A stretch of 23,977 nt of DNA from Desulfofustis sp. (GTDB lineage Bacteria > Desulfobacterota > Desulfobulbia > Desulfobulbales > Desulfocapsaceae), in the NCBI GenBank assembly GCA_029287755.1, contig JARFQM010000235.1, forward strand, positions 1 to 23,977, in the 5' to 3' direction. Numbering within the stretch: position 1 is the stretch's first letter; every line of letters begins with the position of its first letter. Positions 7,130 through 14,772 of the stretch are shown here, in pieces. A program made the translations under genes and the position numbers. The notes under the pieces were generated by a model. It saw only the letters and a program-made list of their open reading frames with translations, was not told the DNA's origin and did no database searches.

Positions 7130-7879
7130 TCAGCCGGTCCGGACCTTCAGGCCGTGGGCCTCGAGCAGCCTTTTTTCCTTCTCGGTAAAGGAGGCTGCCG
7201 CTTTTACCAGCAGATCGGGCCGTCGTTCCTTGGTTCTCCGCACCGATTCAATGAAGCGGTACTCTTCGATGCGTCTATGATCGCCGCTGAACAGAATTTC
7301 CGGTACCTCCATATCCTCGAACACCCGGGGCCGGGTATATTGCGGATGCTTCAGCAGGCTGCTGCTGAAAGTGTCATTGGCCGCCGAATCCGAGCACCCG
7401 AGCACGCCTGGAAGTAACCTGGTCACACCATCCACCACCATCAGCGCCGGCAGCTCGCCACCGCTGAGGATGAAATCACCCACCGAGATTTCGTCATCCA
7501 CATACTTACTCCTGAACCGCTCATCCACCCCTTCGTAGCGGCCGCAGACCAGAATCAGCTGTTGCTCACGGGCAAGTGTCGTCGCCGTCTCTTGATCGAA
7601 TCTGCGCCCCTGGGGGCTAAGCAGGATGACGCGTCTGTCCCGGACCTGCTCCCGGCAGCTTTTTCGCACGGCCAAGCTCAGCGGTTCCGGAGTCATGACC
7701 ATTCCTGCGCCGCCGCCGAACGGGCGGTCATCGGTGGTCCGGTGCCGATCGTTGGTGAAATCCCGGAGATTGACTGTCTCGATCTCCACCTTGCCCTGTT
7801 TTCTTGCCCTGGCCACTATGCCGTCCTGCAGGCAGGCTTCGACAAGCAGCGGGAAAATGGTCACGATGGAAAAAATCAT
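7130..7879 (-). CDS. trmD: tRNA (guanine-37-N1)-methyltransferase
   Basis: TrmD methylates N1 of G37 next to the anticodon, which prevents +1 frameshifting. The protein has 249 residues. It begins MIFSIVTIFPLL, with FGGGAGMVM near residue 60, the knot motifs LLSPQGRRFDQ, CGRYEGVDERF and SVGDFILSGGELPALMVVD, and a C-terminal helical domain with HPQYTRP. An in-frame TTG directly after the rimM stop (7897) would add six residues. The ATG at 7879 is preferred because it has GAGGG 7 nt upstream and gives the canonical N-terminus. Confidence 0.97.
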   Translation of the reverse strand: MIFSIVTIFPLLVEACLQDGIVARARKQGKVEIETVNLRDFTNDRHRTTDDRPFGGGAGMVMTPEPLSLAVRKSCREQVRDRRVILLSPQGRRFDQETATTLAREQQLILVCGRYEGVDERFRSKYVDDEISVGDFILSGGELPALMVVDGVTRLLPGVLGCSDSAANDTFSSSLLKHPQYTRPRVFEDMEVPEILFSGDHRRIEEYRFIESVRRTKERRPDLLVKAAASFTEKEKRLLEAHGLKVRTG

Positions 7880-7897
7880 CAGCGGGCCCTCGAACAA

Positions 7898-8437
7898 TCA
7901 GGCTCTGTTGATGTCGAGCAGCCCCGGCGGCGGATCTATGACCAGCTTGGACTCCTGGCGGTCAACGATCATTTCCTCCACGAGAGGGATGAGGATTTCC
8001 TCCTCTTCGTTCATCACGATCATGAGTGGATGCGCACCCGTGTGGCTGACCATCTCGACTGTACCAACAGGCCGGCCGTCCACCGTTACCACCACGAGAC
8101 CGACCAGCTCCCTGCCATACACTTTGTCGGCCTGCGCAGGGCGGTCTTGCCGGTTGCAGAGCACACCCATGCCCGCGGTCAGATCTGCTTCACTCTTACT
8201 GTCAATGGTATCAAGTTTGAGGATGACCTGCGTGCCCTGGGTCCGCCCCCTGACGATGTCGAGCAGGTCGGTCATCCGGCCGTCAGCTGCTACGAGGGCA
8301 ACACGGCCGTAGGTTTCAAATTCTTCTGCTGGTCCCTGCAGCGGCAGCACTTTGATCTCTCCCTTGAGACCGTGGGACCTGGTCACTCTGCCGACGAGAT
8401 CAAACTTGTCGGCCGGGTATGGGTACTGCGGGGCCAT
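7898..8437 (-). CDS. rimM: Ribosome maturation factor RimM
   Basis: RimM binds ribosomal protein uS19 and helps late 30S assembly. The 179-residue protein has the N-terminal barrel signature VGRVTRSHGLKGEIKV (about residues 15-30) and the C-terminal PRC-barrel, including YGRELVGLVV, LIPLVEEMI and IDPPPGLLD. It starts 12 nt after khpA stops, and the trmD start follows within about 18 nt, the widely conserved rpsP-khpA-rimM-trmD order. Confidence 0.96.
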   Translation of the reverse strand: MAPQYPYPADKFDLVGRVTRSHGLKGEIKVLPLQGPAEEFETYGRVALVAADGRMTDLLDIVRGRTQGTQVILKLDTIDSKSEADLTAGMGVLCNRQDRPAQADKVYGRELVGLVVVTVDGRPVGTVEMVSHTGAHPLMIVMNEEEEILIPLVEEMIVDRQESKLVIDPPPGLLDINRA

Positions 8438-8449
8438 GGCACGCTGGAG

Positions 8450-8680
8450 CTATTCCAGGATGTCGAGCCGCGATTTCTTGTTGTTCCGCGCCGCAGAAGC
8501 TGACAGAATCGAGCGCATGGCCCGGGCCGTCCGCCCCTGTTTACCTATTACCTTGCCGAGATCTTCCTGGGCCACGGTCAACTCGATGTTGATCATGTCA
8601 CCGTTTTCGTTTTCCACGACTTTGACCTGGTCGGGGTTATCGACGAGGGCTTCAGCTATGTGCGCCACCAATTCTTTCAT
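8450..8680 (-). CDS. khpA: KH-domain RNA-binding protein KhpA
   Basis: This 76-residue protein is almost entirely a single type II KH domain. The GxxG nucleic-acid-binding loop is in LGKVIGKQGRTARAMR (near residues 41-56), and the C-terminus is the typical strand SRLDILE. KhpA (YlqC) binds RNA and in Firmicutes pairs with KhpB to affect cell size and sRNA action. It lies 3 nt downstream of rpsP and 12 nt upstream of rimM, its usual place. Confidence 0.94.
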   Translation of the reverse strand: MKELVAHIAEALVDNPDQVKVVENENGDMINIELTVAQEDLGKVIGKQGRTARAMRSILSASAARNNKKSRLDILE

Positions 8681-8683
8681 GGG

Positions 8684-8932
8684 TTACTCGGCTGCCACCG
8701 CGGCCTTTTTGATCAAACTCTTGACCGTGGTCGAAGGCAGCGCGCCTTTGCCCAGCCAGTCCTGCAGCTTGCGGTCGTTGATGTCGATCTTGGCAGGCTC
8801 CTGCAGTGGATCGTAAGTGCCGACGATATCAAGAAATTTACCGTCGCGAGGACTCTCGCTGTCGGCCACGACAATACGGTAAAAGGGTTGTTTCTTCCTG
8901 CCGAGCCTTGTCAATCTGATTCGAACTGCCAT
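8684..8932 (-). CDS. rpsP: Small ribosomal subunit protein bS16
   Basis: The 82-residue S16 starts MAVRIRLTRLGRKKQPFYRI and contains the conserved VADSESPRDGKFLDIVGTYDP. It is needed for 30S assembly. The ATG at 8932 has GGAGG about 10 nt upstream. It follows ffh after a 50-nt gap that contains a strong inverted repeat. Confidence 0.98.
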   Translation of the reverse strand: MAVRIRLTRLGRKKQPFYRIVVADSESPRDGKFLDIVGTYDPLQEPAKIDINDRKLQDWLGKGALPSTTVKSLIKKAAVAAE

Positions 8933-8956
8933 TAGTATTCTGACCTCCAGTGTTGG

Positions 8957-8980
8957 CTGTACGGATCGGTCTCCGTACAG
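8957..8980 (-). repeat. Perfect 9-bp stem-loop between ffh and rpsP
   Basis: CTGTACGGA (8957-8965) and TCCGTACAG (8972-8980) are exact reverse complements around a 6-nt loop. On the minus-strand transcript the stem begins 2 nt after the ffh stop and ends shortly before the rpsP ribosome site. No U-tract follows. It may protect the upstream ffh mRNA from 3' exonucleases, or act as a processing site that lets rpsP be made in larger amounts than ffh. Confidence 0.8.
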
Positions 8981-8982
8981 TG

Positions 8983-10335
8983 TTATCTTCTCATTCCCTT
9001 GGGGACTTTTCTACGTTTTCTGCCGGTCATGACACCCGGTTTGCCCCGCATTTTTTTCAACATCTTAAGCATTGCCGAATAACTTTTCAGTACCCGGTTC
9101 ACTTCGGCCACCGATGTGCCGGAGCCGGCGGCAATCCGCTGCCGGCGGCTGGCATCGATAATCCGGTGATTTTTTCGTTCCTTGAGGGTCATTGAACGGA
9201 TTATAGCTTCGGTCTTGGCCAACTCTTTTTCATCGGGCTGGGGGGCATCCTTGAGCTGCTTGAGCTTGTTGATGCCCGGCACCATTCCCATAATCTGCTC
9301 AAGCGAACCCATCTTCTTGATCTGCTGGATCTGGTCGAGAAAATCTTCGAGGGTGAATTCGTTGCGCTTGAGCTTCTTGGCGATCTTATCCGCCTCTTTC
9401 TTGTCGACTACTTCCTCAGCCTTTTCAATCAGCGTCAGCACATCGCCCATGCCGAGAATCCGGGAGGCGGTGCGGTCGGGATGAAAGATCTCCAGGGCAT
9501 CCAGCGCTTCTCCGACCCCCACGTACTTGATGGGCTTGCCGGTTACCCGCTTGATGGAAAGGGCGGCACCCCCGCGGGCGTCGCCTTCCATCTTGGTCAG
9601 GATGACGCCCGAGATTTCGAGATCCTGATTGAACTTGTCGGCGACCGTCACCGCGTCCTGCCCTGTCATTGCATCGGCCACGAAGAGGACTTCGGACAGA
9701 TTTACAGCGGTCTGAATTTCCTTGAGTTCGTCCATCAGTGCTTCATCAACATGAAGCCGGCCGGCGGTATCGATGATCAGGGTGTCGTAACTCTTCTCCT
9801 GGGCTACGGCAGCGGCCTGAATGCAGATGTCTACCGGTTTGAGATCCGTGGTCGACGGATGAACCGGGACATCGAGCCGCTCTCCCAGCACCTGTAACTG
9901 TTCAATGGCAGCGGGACGGTACACGTCGGCAGGAACCAGGTAGACTTTGCGGCCTTTCTTTTTGAGCTGGGCCGCCAGCTTGCCCGAGGTGGTGGTTTTA
10001 CCAGAACCTTGCAGTCCGGCCAGCATGATGGCCGCCGGCTGATGTCCATCCAAGCGAATATGTTCAGTGTTGCCACCCAGCAGTTCAACCAGTTCTTCAT
10101 GGACTATTTTGATGACCTGCTGCCCCGGCGAAAGCTTTTGGGAAACTTCCCGGCCGACGGCCTTCTCGGTAACCGTGTCAACGAAGTCTTTAGCTACCCT
10201 GTAGTTGACATCGGCTTCCAGAAGGGCCATACGCACTTCACGCATCGCCTCTTTGATGTTGTCCCCGGTGAGAACACCATGGCCCCTGAGCTTTTTAAAT
10301 ACTCCCTCGAGCCTGTCTGTCAGGTTTTCAAACAT
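8983..10335 (-). CDS. ffh: Signal recognition particle protein Ffh
   Basis: Ffh is the GTPase that binds 4.5S RNA and signal sequences and delivers nascent inner-membrane proteins to FtsY. The 450-residue protein has an N-domain (1-95), a G-domain with P-loop GLQGSGKTT (107-115), DTAGRL, TKMEGDARGGAALSI, and a methionine-rich M-domain with IMGMVPG and the basic SRP RNA-binding helices near SGTSVAEVNRVLK. The frame extends to 10410, but the ATG at 10335 gives the standard start MFENLTDRLEGVFKKLRG. AGGA lies about 12 nt upstream. It is the first gene of the long minus-strand array. Confidence 0.98.
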   Translation of the reverse strand: MFENLTDRLEGVFKKLRGHGVLTGDNIKEAMREVRMALLEADVNYRVAKDFVDTVTEKAVGREVSQKLSPGQQVIKIVHEELVELLGGNTEHIRLDGHQPAAIMLAGLQGSGKTTTSGKLAAQLKKKGRKVYLVPADVYRPAAIEQLQVLGERLDVPVHPSTTDLKPVDICIQAAAVAQEKSYDTLIIDTAGRLHVDEALMDELKEIQTAVNLSEVLFVADAMTGQDAVTVADKFNQDLEISGVILTKMEGDARGGAALSIKRVTGKPIKYVGVGEALDALEIFHPDRTASRILGMGDVLTLIEKAEEVVDKKEADKIAKKLKRNEFTLEDFLDQIQQIKKMGSLEQIMGMVPGINKLKQLKDAPQPDEKELAKTEAIIRSMTLKERKNHRIIDASRRQRIAAGSGTSVAEVNRVLKSYSAMLKMLKKMRGKPGVMTGRKRRKVPKGMRR

Positions 10336-10447
10336 GTATTGTGGGTATCCTGGTTTTTGTTGCGACCTCTGGCTCAGCGCAAGAGGGTAATCACGCCGTG
10401 CCCCGGACAAAAGGGGAGGCGGTAATTAAAAAAATCAAAAGACAGCA

Positions 10448-10476
10448 AATGTACTTCGATTCGACCAATAAGTCAA
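10448..10476 (-). promoter_or_regulatory. Sigma70-type promoter for the ffh operon
   Basis: On the minus strand a -35 box TTGACT (10471-10476) is followed by a 17-nt spacer and a -10 box TACATT (10448-10453). The predicted transcript starts near 10441, giving a leader of about 105 nt to the ffh ATG. This is the best promoter match upstream of ffh and lies in a true intergenic gap. Confidence 0.65.
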
Positions 10477-10516
10477 GCAGGTAACGGCCGAGCGCAAAAA
10501 TCTCTGCCACGCAGGC

Positions 10517-10801
10517 CTACTTTTTCTTAAAGCCATGCAGAGGCAGGTAAATAATCACGGCGGGCAGAAACAGAAAAACGATGACAACCCAGAAGTATTT
10601 TCTCCACCAGCTGGAGAATGAGCGGCTCAAGATATCCCTCAATACCACGAAGAGCAGGCCCGCGTTAACAGCGATGCCCAGCAGTGCCAGGGGCAGAAGA
10701 TATTTTATCTCCCGTGCTGAAGGAAACAACAGCAAAAACAAGATCATGCCGGCGAGGTAACAGATGGCCATGGCAGAATAGATCTTTTCACTGGTGCTCA
10801 T
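10517..10801 (-). CDS. Small integral membrane protein of unknown function
   Basis: This 94-residue protein was not recognised. Three hydrophobic segments are visible: about residues 10-27 (AICYLAGMILFLLLF), 34-54 (YLLPLALLGIAVNAGLLFVVL) and 69-88 (YFWVVIVFLFLPAVIIYL). The loops carry basic residues (RSFSSWWRK and a HGFKKK tail), as in a real inner-membrane protein. The ATG at 10801 is the only sensible start. It lies between rnd and ffh on the same strand but is separated from rnd by a mobile-element-like repeat, so it is probably transcribed separately. Confidence 0.72.
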   Translation of the reverse strand: MSTSEKIYSAMAICYLAGMILFLLLFPSAREIKYLLPLALLGIAVNAGLLFVVLRDILSRSFSSWWRKYFWVVIVFLFLPAVIIYLPLHGFKKK

Positions 10802-10889
10802 GGGTGCTCGGAACTGGTATGCATGGTTGTTCGCCCGGTCTGATCCAAAAAGCAGGCGGCATGGAGGTGGGGGCCGATGAATAATTATT

Positions 10890-11029
10890 GAGCCATTTGC
10901 AAAACGATCTTTTCACCCAACCTCTGCCTTATGCTCAAAACTTTATCCTCGGAATATCAATCATATGCCTTTGGTAAAATTTCTCGCATGGTTTGATTTT
11001 GAACGAAAATCTTAGTTTTGCAAGGGCTC
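10890..11029. mobile_element. 140-bp MITE-like palindromic element at the rnd stop
   Basis: The left end GAGCCATTTGCAAAAC (10890-10905) and the right end GTTTTGCAAGGGCTC (11015-11029) are inverted repeats with one substitution and one 1-nt gap. The element is flanked by TATT on both sides (10886-10889 and 11030-11033); reading the edge one base later gives TATTG. The interior is also an imperfect palindrome: the minus-strand stretch CATGCGAGAAATTTTACC pairs loosely with GGATAAAGTTTTGAGCAT around a short ATAT stem. It has no open frame. These are the marks of a non-autonomous transposon remnant mobilised by an unseen transposase. In RNA it would form a long hairpin and might end rnd transcription. 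Confidence 0.7.
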
Positions 11030-12132
11030 TATTGATTCGAAAAAAATTTCTCCAGCAGTTCGCTTCGCCACCCCGCGGTAAACTTTTCCGGCAGACGCCC
11101 CTTGTTTTTTCGCTGCTGTTTGACCAGTTGTTTAAAGTCTGAATTATTGCCCACGATATGCGGGTCGATTCCCTGGGTTCGGTGGATCCGGTCGAGAAAT
11201 GCCAGCAATCGCTCGTAAGTCGATCTCTCTGCCGCACTGAGCCTGATACGCCTGATGACCTCGGGCAGATCCCTCTCGCTGACGCACAATCCTTCCCGGA
11301 TCCCGGCAACCAGGAGATCGCCGTAGCGCTGCATCTTATTAGCCGAGAGCAGATGCAACTGGGTCAGCGCGGAGACGGAATCAGGACGCTCCCTGGCCAG
11401 GGCCAATAACTCCTTATCTTTGATTATGTGTCCCCGGGGGCGGTTGCGGTTCCGTGCCTCTGTCTCTCTCCAGCCAGCCAGAGCACGAAGGATCGCCAAA
11501 CCTCGGCGATCAAGGGAGCCGCTTCCTTTGATTTTGAGATAGCGCTGCTCATCTGCAGGAAGATCGTAGGCTTGCGGGAGGCAGAGTAGTTCCAGTTCCT
11601 GGTGCAGCCAGTTCTTGATTTCAGGAACAATAATTCTGGTCAGCAACAAGACACGCAGAGCCCTGAGGTAGCGAACGTCATCCAGAGCATAGTCGATCTG
11701 TGCATGATCAAGGGGCCGTTTAAGCCAATTGGTACGGGTCTCGGTTTTAGGCAGATCGATGTCGAGGAGATCACTAATGAGATCGGCTAGAGATATGGTT
11801 GAGGAAAGTCCGGAAAAACCTGCCGCGACCCTGGTGTCGAATACATTGCGGGGAACGACTCCGGTTACGCGGTTGAGAATTACCAGATCCTGCGGTGCGT
11901 CATGCAGAATTTTGACCACATGCGGGTCCCCGAGCAGCCTGCCCAGCGGGGTAAAATCGTCAATAGCAAGTGGATCAATGAGAAAGCACTCCTCATCGGA
12001 CAGGGCCAGCTGAATCAATCCAAGCCTGGGATAATAGGTGCGCTCCCAGATGAATTCGGTGTCGAGGCCGACGCAATCGGTGGTGCAGGCTCTCTCAATG
12101 AGGGCAGTAAATTCTTTGACGTGTGTGATCAT
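11029..12132 (-). CDS. rnd: Ribonuclease D
   Basis: RNase D is a 3'-to-5' exoribonuclease that trims tRNA and other small RNA 3' ends. The 367-residue protein shows the DEDD-y catalytic set: Asp24 and Glu26 in GLDTEF, Asp82 in HDAPQDLVIL, and Tyr148 with Asp152 in DYALDDVRYL. An HRDC domain follows (about 205-285, with RRGLAILRALAGWRE). The frame continues upstream to 12387, but the ATG at 12132 gives the family start MITHVKEFTALIE. The stop TAG is formed across the edge of the MITE-like element. Removing that element with one target copy would give CAA-TAA, so the protein end is unaffected. Confidence 0.93.
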   Translation of the reverse strand: MITHVKEFTALIERACTTDCVGLDTEFIWERTYYPRLGLIQLALSDEECFLIDPLAIDDFTPLGRLLGDPHVVKILHDAPQDLVILNRVTGVVPRNVFDTRVAAGFSGLSSTISLADLISDLLDIDLPKTETRTNWLKRPLDHAQIDYALDDVRYLRALRVLLLTRIIVPEIKNWLHQELELLCLPQAYDLPADEQRYLKIKGSGSLDRRGLAILRALAGWRETEARNRNRPRGHIIKDKELLALARERPDSVSALTQLHLLSANKMQRYGDLLVAGIREGLCVSERDLPEVIRRIRLSAAERSTYERLLAFLDRIHRTQGIDPHIVGNNSDFKQLVKQQRKNKGRLPEKFTAGWRSELLEKFFSNQ

Positions 12133-12385
12133 ACGGATTCGGTCGGTCGATACCCAAAGTACAATAAATAGGCAGGTGCATGCCCCAAAAATGGCACCCG
12201 GGCACATTGTCTGGCCAAGCTGTAATAAAATAAACAGCGCACCGCAACAGTTTCTTTTTACTGCCAGCGCGGCGCGCAGGTTTAAATGCCTGCACCACCT
12301 TTGGACTGGTCGGCCGGCTGATATTTGTAGTATACTTCCGAGGCGCAGTTCAACAAGCCGAAGTGGGCTTCTGCCATAGGACACC

Positions 12386-13438
12386 ATGCTGAGCTATATC
12401 ATAAAACGCATATTGCTGATGGTCCCGACCCTGTTCGGCATCATGCTGATCACCTTCACGGTGACCCAGTTCGTTCCCGGCGGCCCGGTTGAGAGAATGG
12501 TCGCTGAAATAGAGGGTCAGGGCCAGGCTGGCGGGGAGGCGGCCTCTTCAGCATCAGCCTATCGCGGCGACATGGGGCTCGACCAGGAACGACTCGACCT
12601 CCTCAAAAAGCTCTATGGCTTCGATAAGCCGCCCCTGACCCGATTTCTGCAGATGATGGGCAACTATCTGCGCTTCGACCTCGGCTCATCTTACTACTAC
12701 CAAAGAGATGTGGTCGATTTAGTGATTTCGCGGATGCCGGTGTCCATGAGCCTGGGGCTCTGGACATTTCTGATCGTCTATGGCGTCTGTATTCCCCTGG
12801 GTATTGCCAAGGCCGTAAGGGACGGCAGCGGTTTCGACGTGGCCAGCAGCACGGTGATTCTGGTGGGCTATGCCATTCCCGGATTCGTTTTGGGCATCAC
12901 CCTGATCGTACTTTTCGGCGGCGGCAGTTTCTGGTCGATATTCCCACTTCGGGGGCTGGTTTCCGACAATTGGTCGGAATTGAGTTGGGCTGCCAAAATT
13001 CTCGATTACCTCTGGCATATGGTGCTGCCGATTTTTTCCAGCGCCGTCGGCAGTCTGGCGGTGATGACCATGCTGACCAAGAACTCCTTTCTCGAAGAAA
13101 TCGGCAAGCAATATGTGCTCACCGCCCGGGCCAAGGGGCTCGAGGAACGGACTGTCATGTTCAAACACGTATTTCGAAATGCCATAATTCCTATCATCAC
13201 CGGATTTCCCGGATACTTTATTGCCGCGTTTTTCACCGGCAGCCTGTTGATCGAAACGATTTTTTCCCTCGAGGGCATGGGGCTTCTGGCCTATCAGTCG
13301 GTACTCAACCGAGATTACCCGGTAGTGCTTGGAACACTTTATTTTTTTACCATCATCGGGTTGGTGGGCAGGCTTCTATCCGATCTCAGCTATGTCGTAG
13401 TCGACCCCCGCATAAGTTTTAGCCGTGTCGAGTTCTAA
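12386..13438 (+). CDS. yejB: ABC transporter permease, YejB type
   Basis: YejB is one of two inner-membrane permeases of an oligopeptide-type ABC importer (known for microcin C uptake in E. coli). The 350-residue protein begins with MLSYIIKRILLMVPTLFGIM, the usual DppB/OppB first helix, and has a loop with GFDKPPLTRF, about six membrane segments, and the EAA-like coupling loop near VLTARAKGLEERTVMFKHVFRNA. The ending VVDPRISF is typical. The ATG at 12386 has AGGA about 5 nt upstream. The yejE start overlaps its end by 14 nt. No binding protein or ATPase gene is adjacent. Confidence 0.9.
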   Translation: MLSYIIKRILLMVPTLFGIMLITFTVTQFVPGGPVERMVAEIEGQGQAGGEAASSASAYRGDMGLDQERLDLLKKLYGFDKPPLTRFLQMMGNYLRFDLGSSYYYQRDVVDLVISRMPVSMSLGLWTFLIVYGVCIPLGIAKAVRDGSGFDVASSTVILVGYAIPGFVLGITLIVLFGGGSFWSIFPLRGLVSDNWSELSWAAKILDYLWHMVLPIFSSAVGSLAVMTMLTKNSFLEEIGKQYVLTARAKGLEERTVMFKHVFRNAIIPIITGFPGYFIAAFFTGSLLIETIFSLEGMGLLAYQSVLNRDYPVVLGTLYFFTIIGLVGRLLSDLSYVVVDPRISFSRVEF

Positions 13439-14483
13439 CGGATCCAAAGCAGTGCTAGTCGACCGGACCGTGTCCCCGGCCCGGAGAAAGTGGCAGCGCT
13501 TCAGAAAAAATAAAAGGGGCTTCTACAGTCTGGTAATTTTTTTGGTGCTCTTTGTCTTCAGCCTCGCGGCGGAGTTGATCAGCAACGATAAACCTTTTTT
13601 CGTCGTTTATCAGGGTGAGTACTATTTCCCGATTTTCAGGGTTTACCCAGAAACCACATTTGGCGGTATTTTCGAGACCGAGGCCGATTACAAGGACCCG
13701 TTCTTCATTGAACTCATGCAGGAGGACCAGAATCGGGCCTTTTTTCCCCCCAACCGGCACAAATACGACACCATCAATTACGCGCTCGATGTACCGGTAC
13801 CCTCACCGCCGACCAGGGAAAACATACTCGGCACCGATGACAGGGGCCGAGACGTATTCGCTCGACTGCTCTATGGATTTCGCCTGTCGATTTTATTTGG
13901 TCTGGCGCTGACCGCCGTTGGCACGATAATCGGCATCATCTGCGGGGCTCTGCAAGGCTATTTCGGGGGACGGACCGATCTTTTTTTTCAGCGCTTTATT
14001 GAAATCTGGGGTTCGATGCCGGAGCTCTACCTGCTGATAATTTTCGCCTCGATTTTCAAACCCAGCGCGCTGCTGCTCCTGGTGCTGCTTTCATTGTTCA
14101 GCTGGATGGGTTTGTCCGACTATGTGAGGGCCGAGTTTCTGCGGGGCAGAAATATGGACTATGTGCGAGCGGCCCAGGCACTGGGGGTAAGCAATGCGGT
14201 AATCATGTACCGGCACCTGCTGCCCAACGGCATGACCCCGGTGGTGACTTTTCTGCCGTTCAGGATGTCAGCCTCCATTCTGGCGCTCACCAGTCTTGAC
14301 TTTCTCGGCCTCGGAGTGCCTCCTACAACACCCAGTCTAGGGGAGCTTTTGGCCCAGGGGAAAGCCAACATCGACGCCTGGTGGCTGTCGCTTTCCACAT
14401 TTGCGGTACTGGTGGGCAGCCTGATCCTGCTTATTTTCATAGGTGAGGCCTTGAGAGAGGCCTTTGATCCCCGCACAATATAA
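13425..14483 (+). CDS. yejE: ABC transporter permease, YejE type
   Basis: This is the second permease of the pair, 352 residues, starting at GTG 13425 inside the yejB end. An N-terminal helix (about 33-50) is followed by a long periplasmic segment holding the motif ILGTDDRGRDVFARLLYGFR, typical of DppC/OppC/YejE proteins. Later come several helices, the coupling loop RGRNMDYVRAAQALGVSNAVIMYRHLLPN, and the end GEALREAFDPRT. The extra acidic periplasmic insert (FETEADYKDPFF) fits YejE rather than DppC. The pair would move peptide-like compounds into the cytoplasm if partnered with an ATPase encoded elsewhere. Confidence 0.92.
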   Translation: MSSSNGSKAVLVDRTVSPARRKWQRFRKNKRGFYSLVIFLVLFVFSLAAELISNDKPFFVVYQGEYYFPIFRVYPETTFGGIFETEADYKDPFFIELMQEDQNRAFFPPNRHKYDTINYALDVPVPSPPTRENILGTDDRGRDVFARLLYGFRLSILFGLALTAVGTIIGIICGALQGYFGGRTDLFFQRFIEIWGSMPELYLLIIFASIFKPSALLLLVLLSLFSWMGLSDYVRAEFLRGRNMDYVRAAQALGVSNAVIMYRHLLPNGMTPVVTFLPFRMSASILALTSLDFLGLGVPPTTPSLGELLAQGKANIDAWWLSLSTFAVLVGSLILLIFIGEALREAFDPRTI

Positions 14484-14550
14484 GGGGGTGGTCCTTTCGC
14501 GCCGGTGTGTGGGCGGGTCGTTTCGGGGCCGCTCCGAGCGCTGACAATGA

Positions 14551-14578
14551 TTGACTTTCGCCTTATATATCGTATTAT
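14551..14578 (+). promoter_or_regulatory. Sigma70-type promoter for mlaA-mlaC
   Basis: A -35 box TTGACT (14551-14556) and a -10 box TATTAT (14573-14578) are separated by 16 nt, in the gap between yejE and mlaA. Transcription would start near 14585 with a leader of about 190 nt to the preferred mlaA ATG. A second -10-like TATACT at 14678-14683 lacks a good -35. Confidence 0.6.
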
Positions 14579-14772
14579 TTGCTGGCCTGTTAAACAGACC
14601 AATCGGTGGATCAGGCGGGGCTGCGCTGAGAGTGGTGGAGGCCCTGCTCAAGAGGGGTGAATAAAATTGATCACTACTATACTTTTGATGGAGAATTGCG
14701 ATAGAATTGAATGACGTTTCGCAAAACTTTAGTGATCGTGAGGGGCAAATTGAAAAGGTTCTCAATCGGGTC

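Noticed and set aside
7562..8503. Long plus-strand open frame (313 codons) antisense to trmD, rimM and khpA
   Set aside because: It lies fully opposite three well-identified genes, has no recognisable motif, and its composition is that expected of an antisense frame in GC-rich DNA.
10336..10410. N-terminal extension of ffh
   Set aside because: Ffh proteins start at MFENL; the extra 25 residues fall in the leader between promoter and gene.
10935..11309. Minus-strand open frame overlapping the rnd 3' end
   Set aside because: It runs through rnd in another frame and through the MITE-like element; the product has no family character.
12133..12387. Upstream extension of rnd with two hydrophobic stretches
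   Set aside because: The frame is open by chance. The RNase D family starts at the ATG at 12132, and the extension overlaps the yejB start on the other strand.
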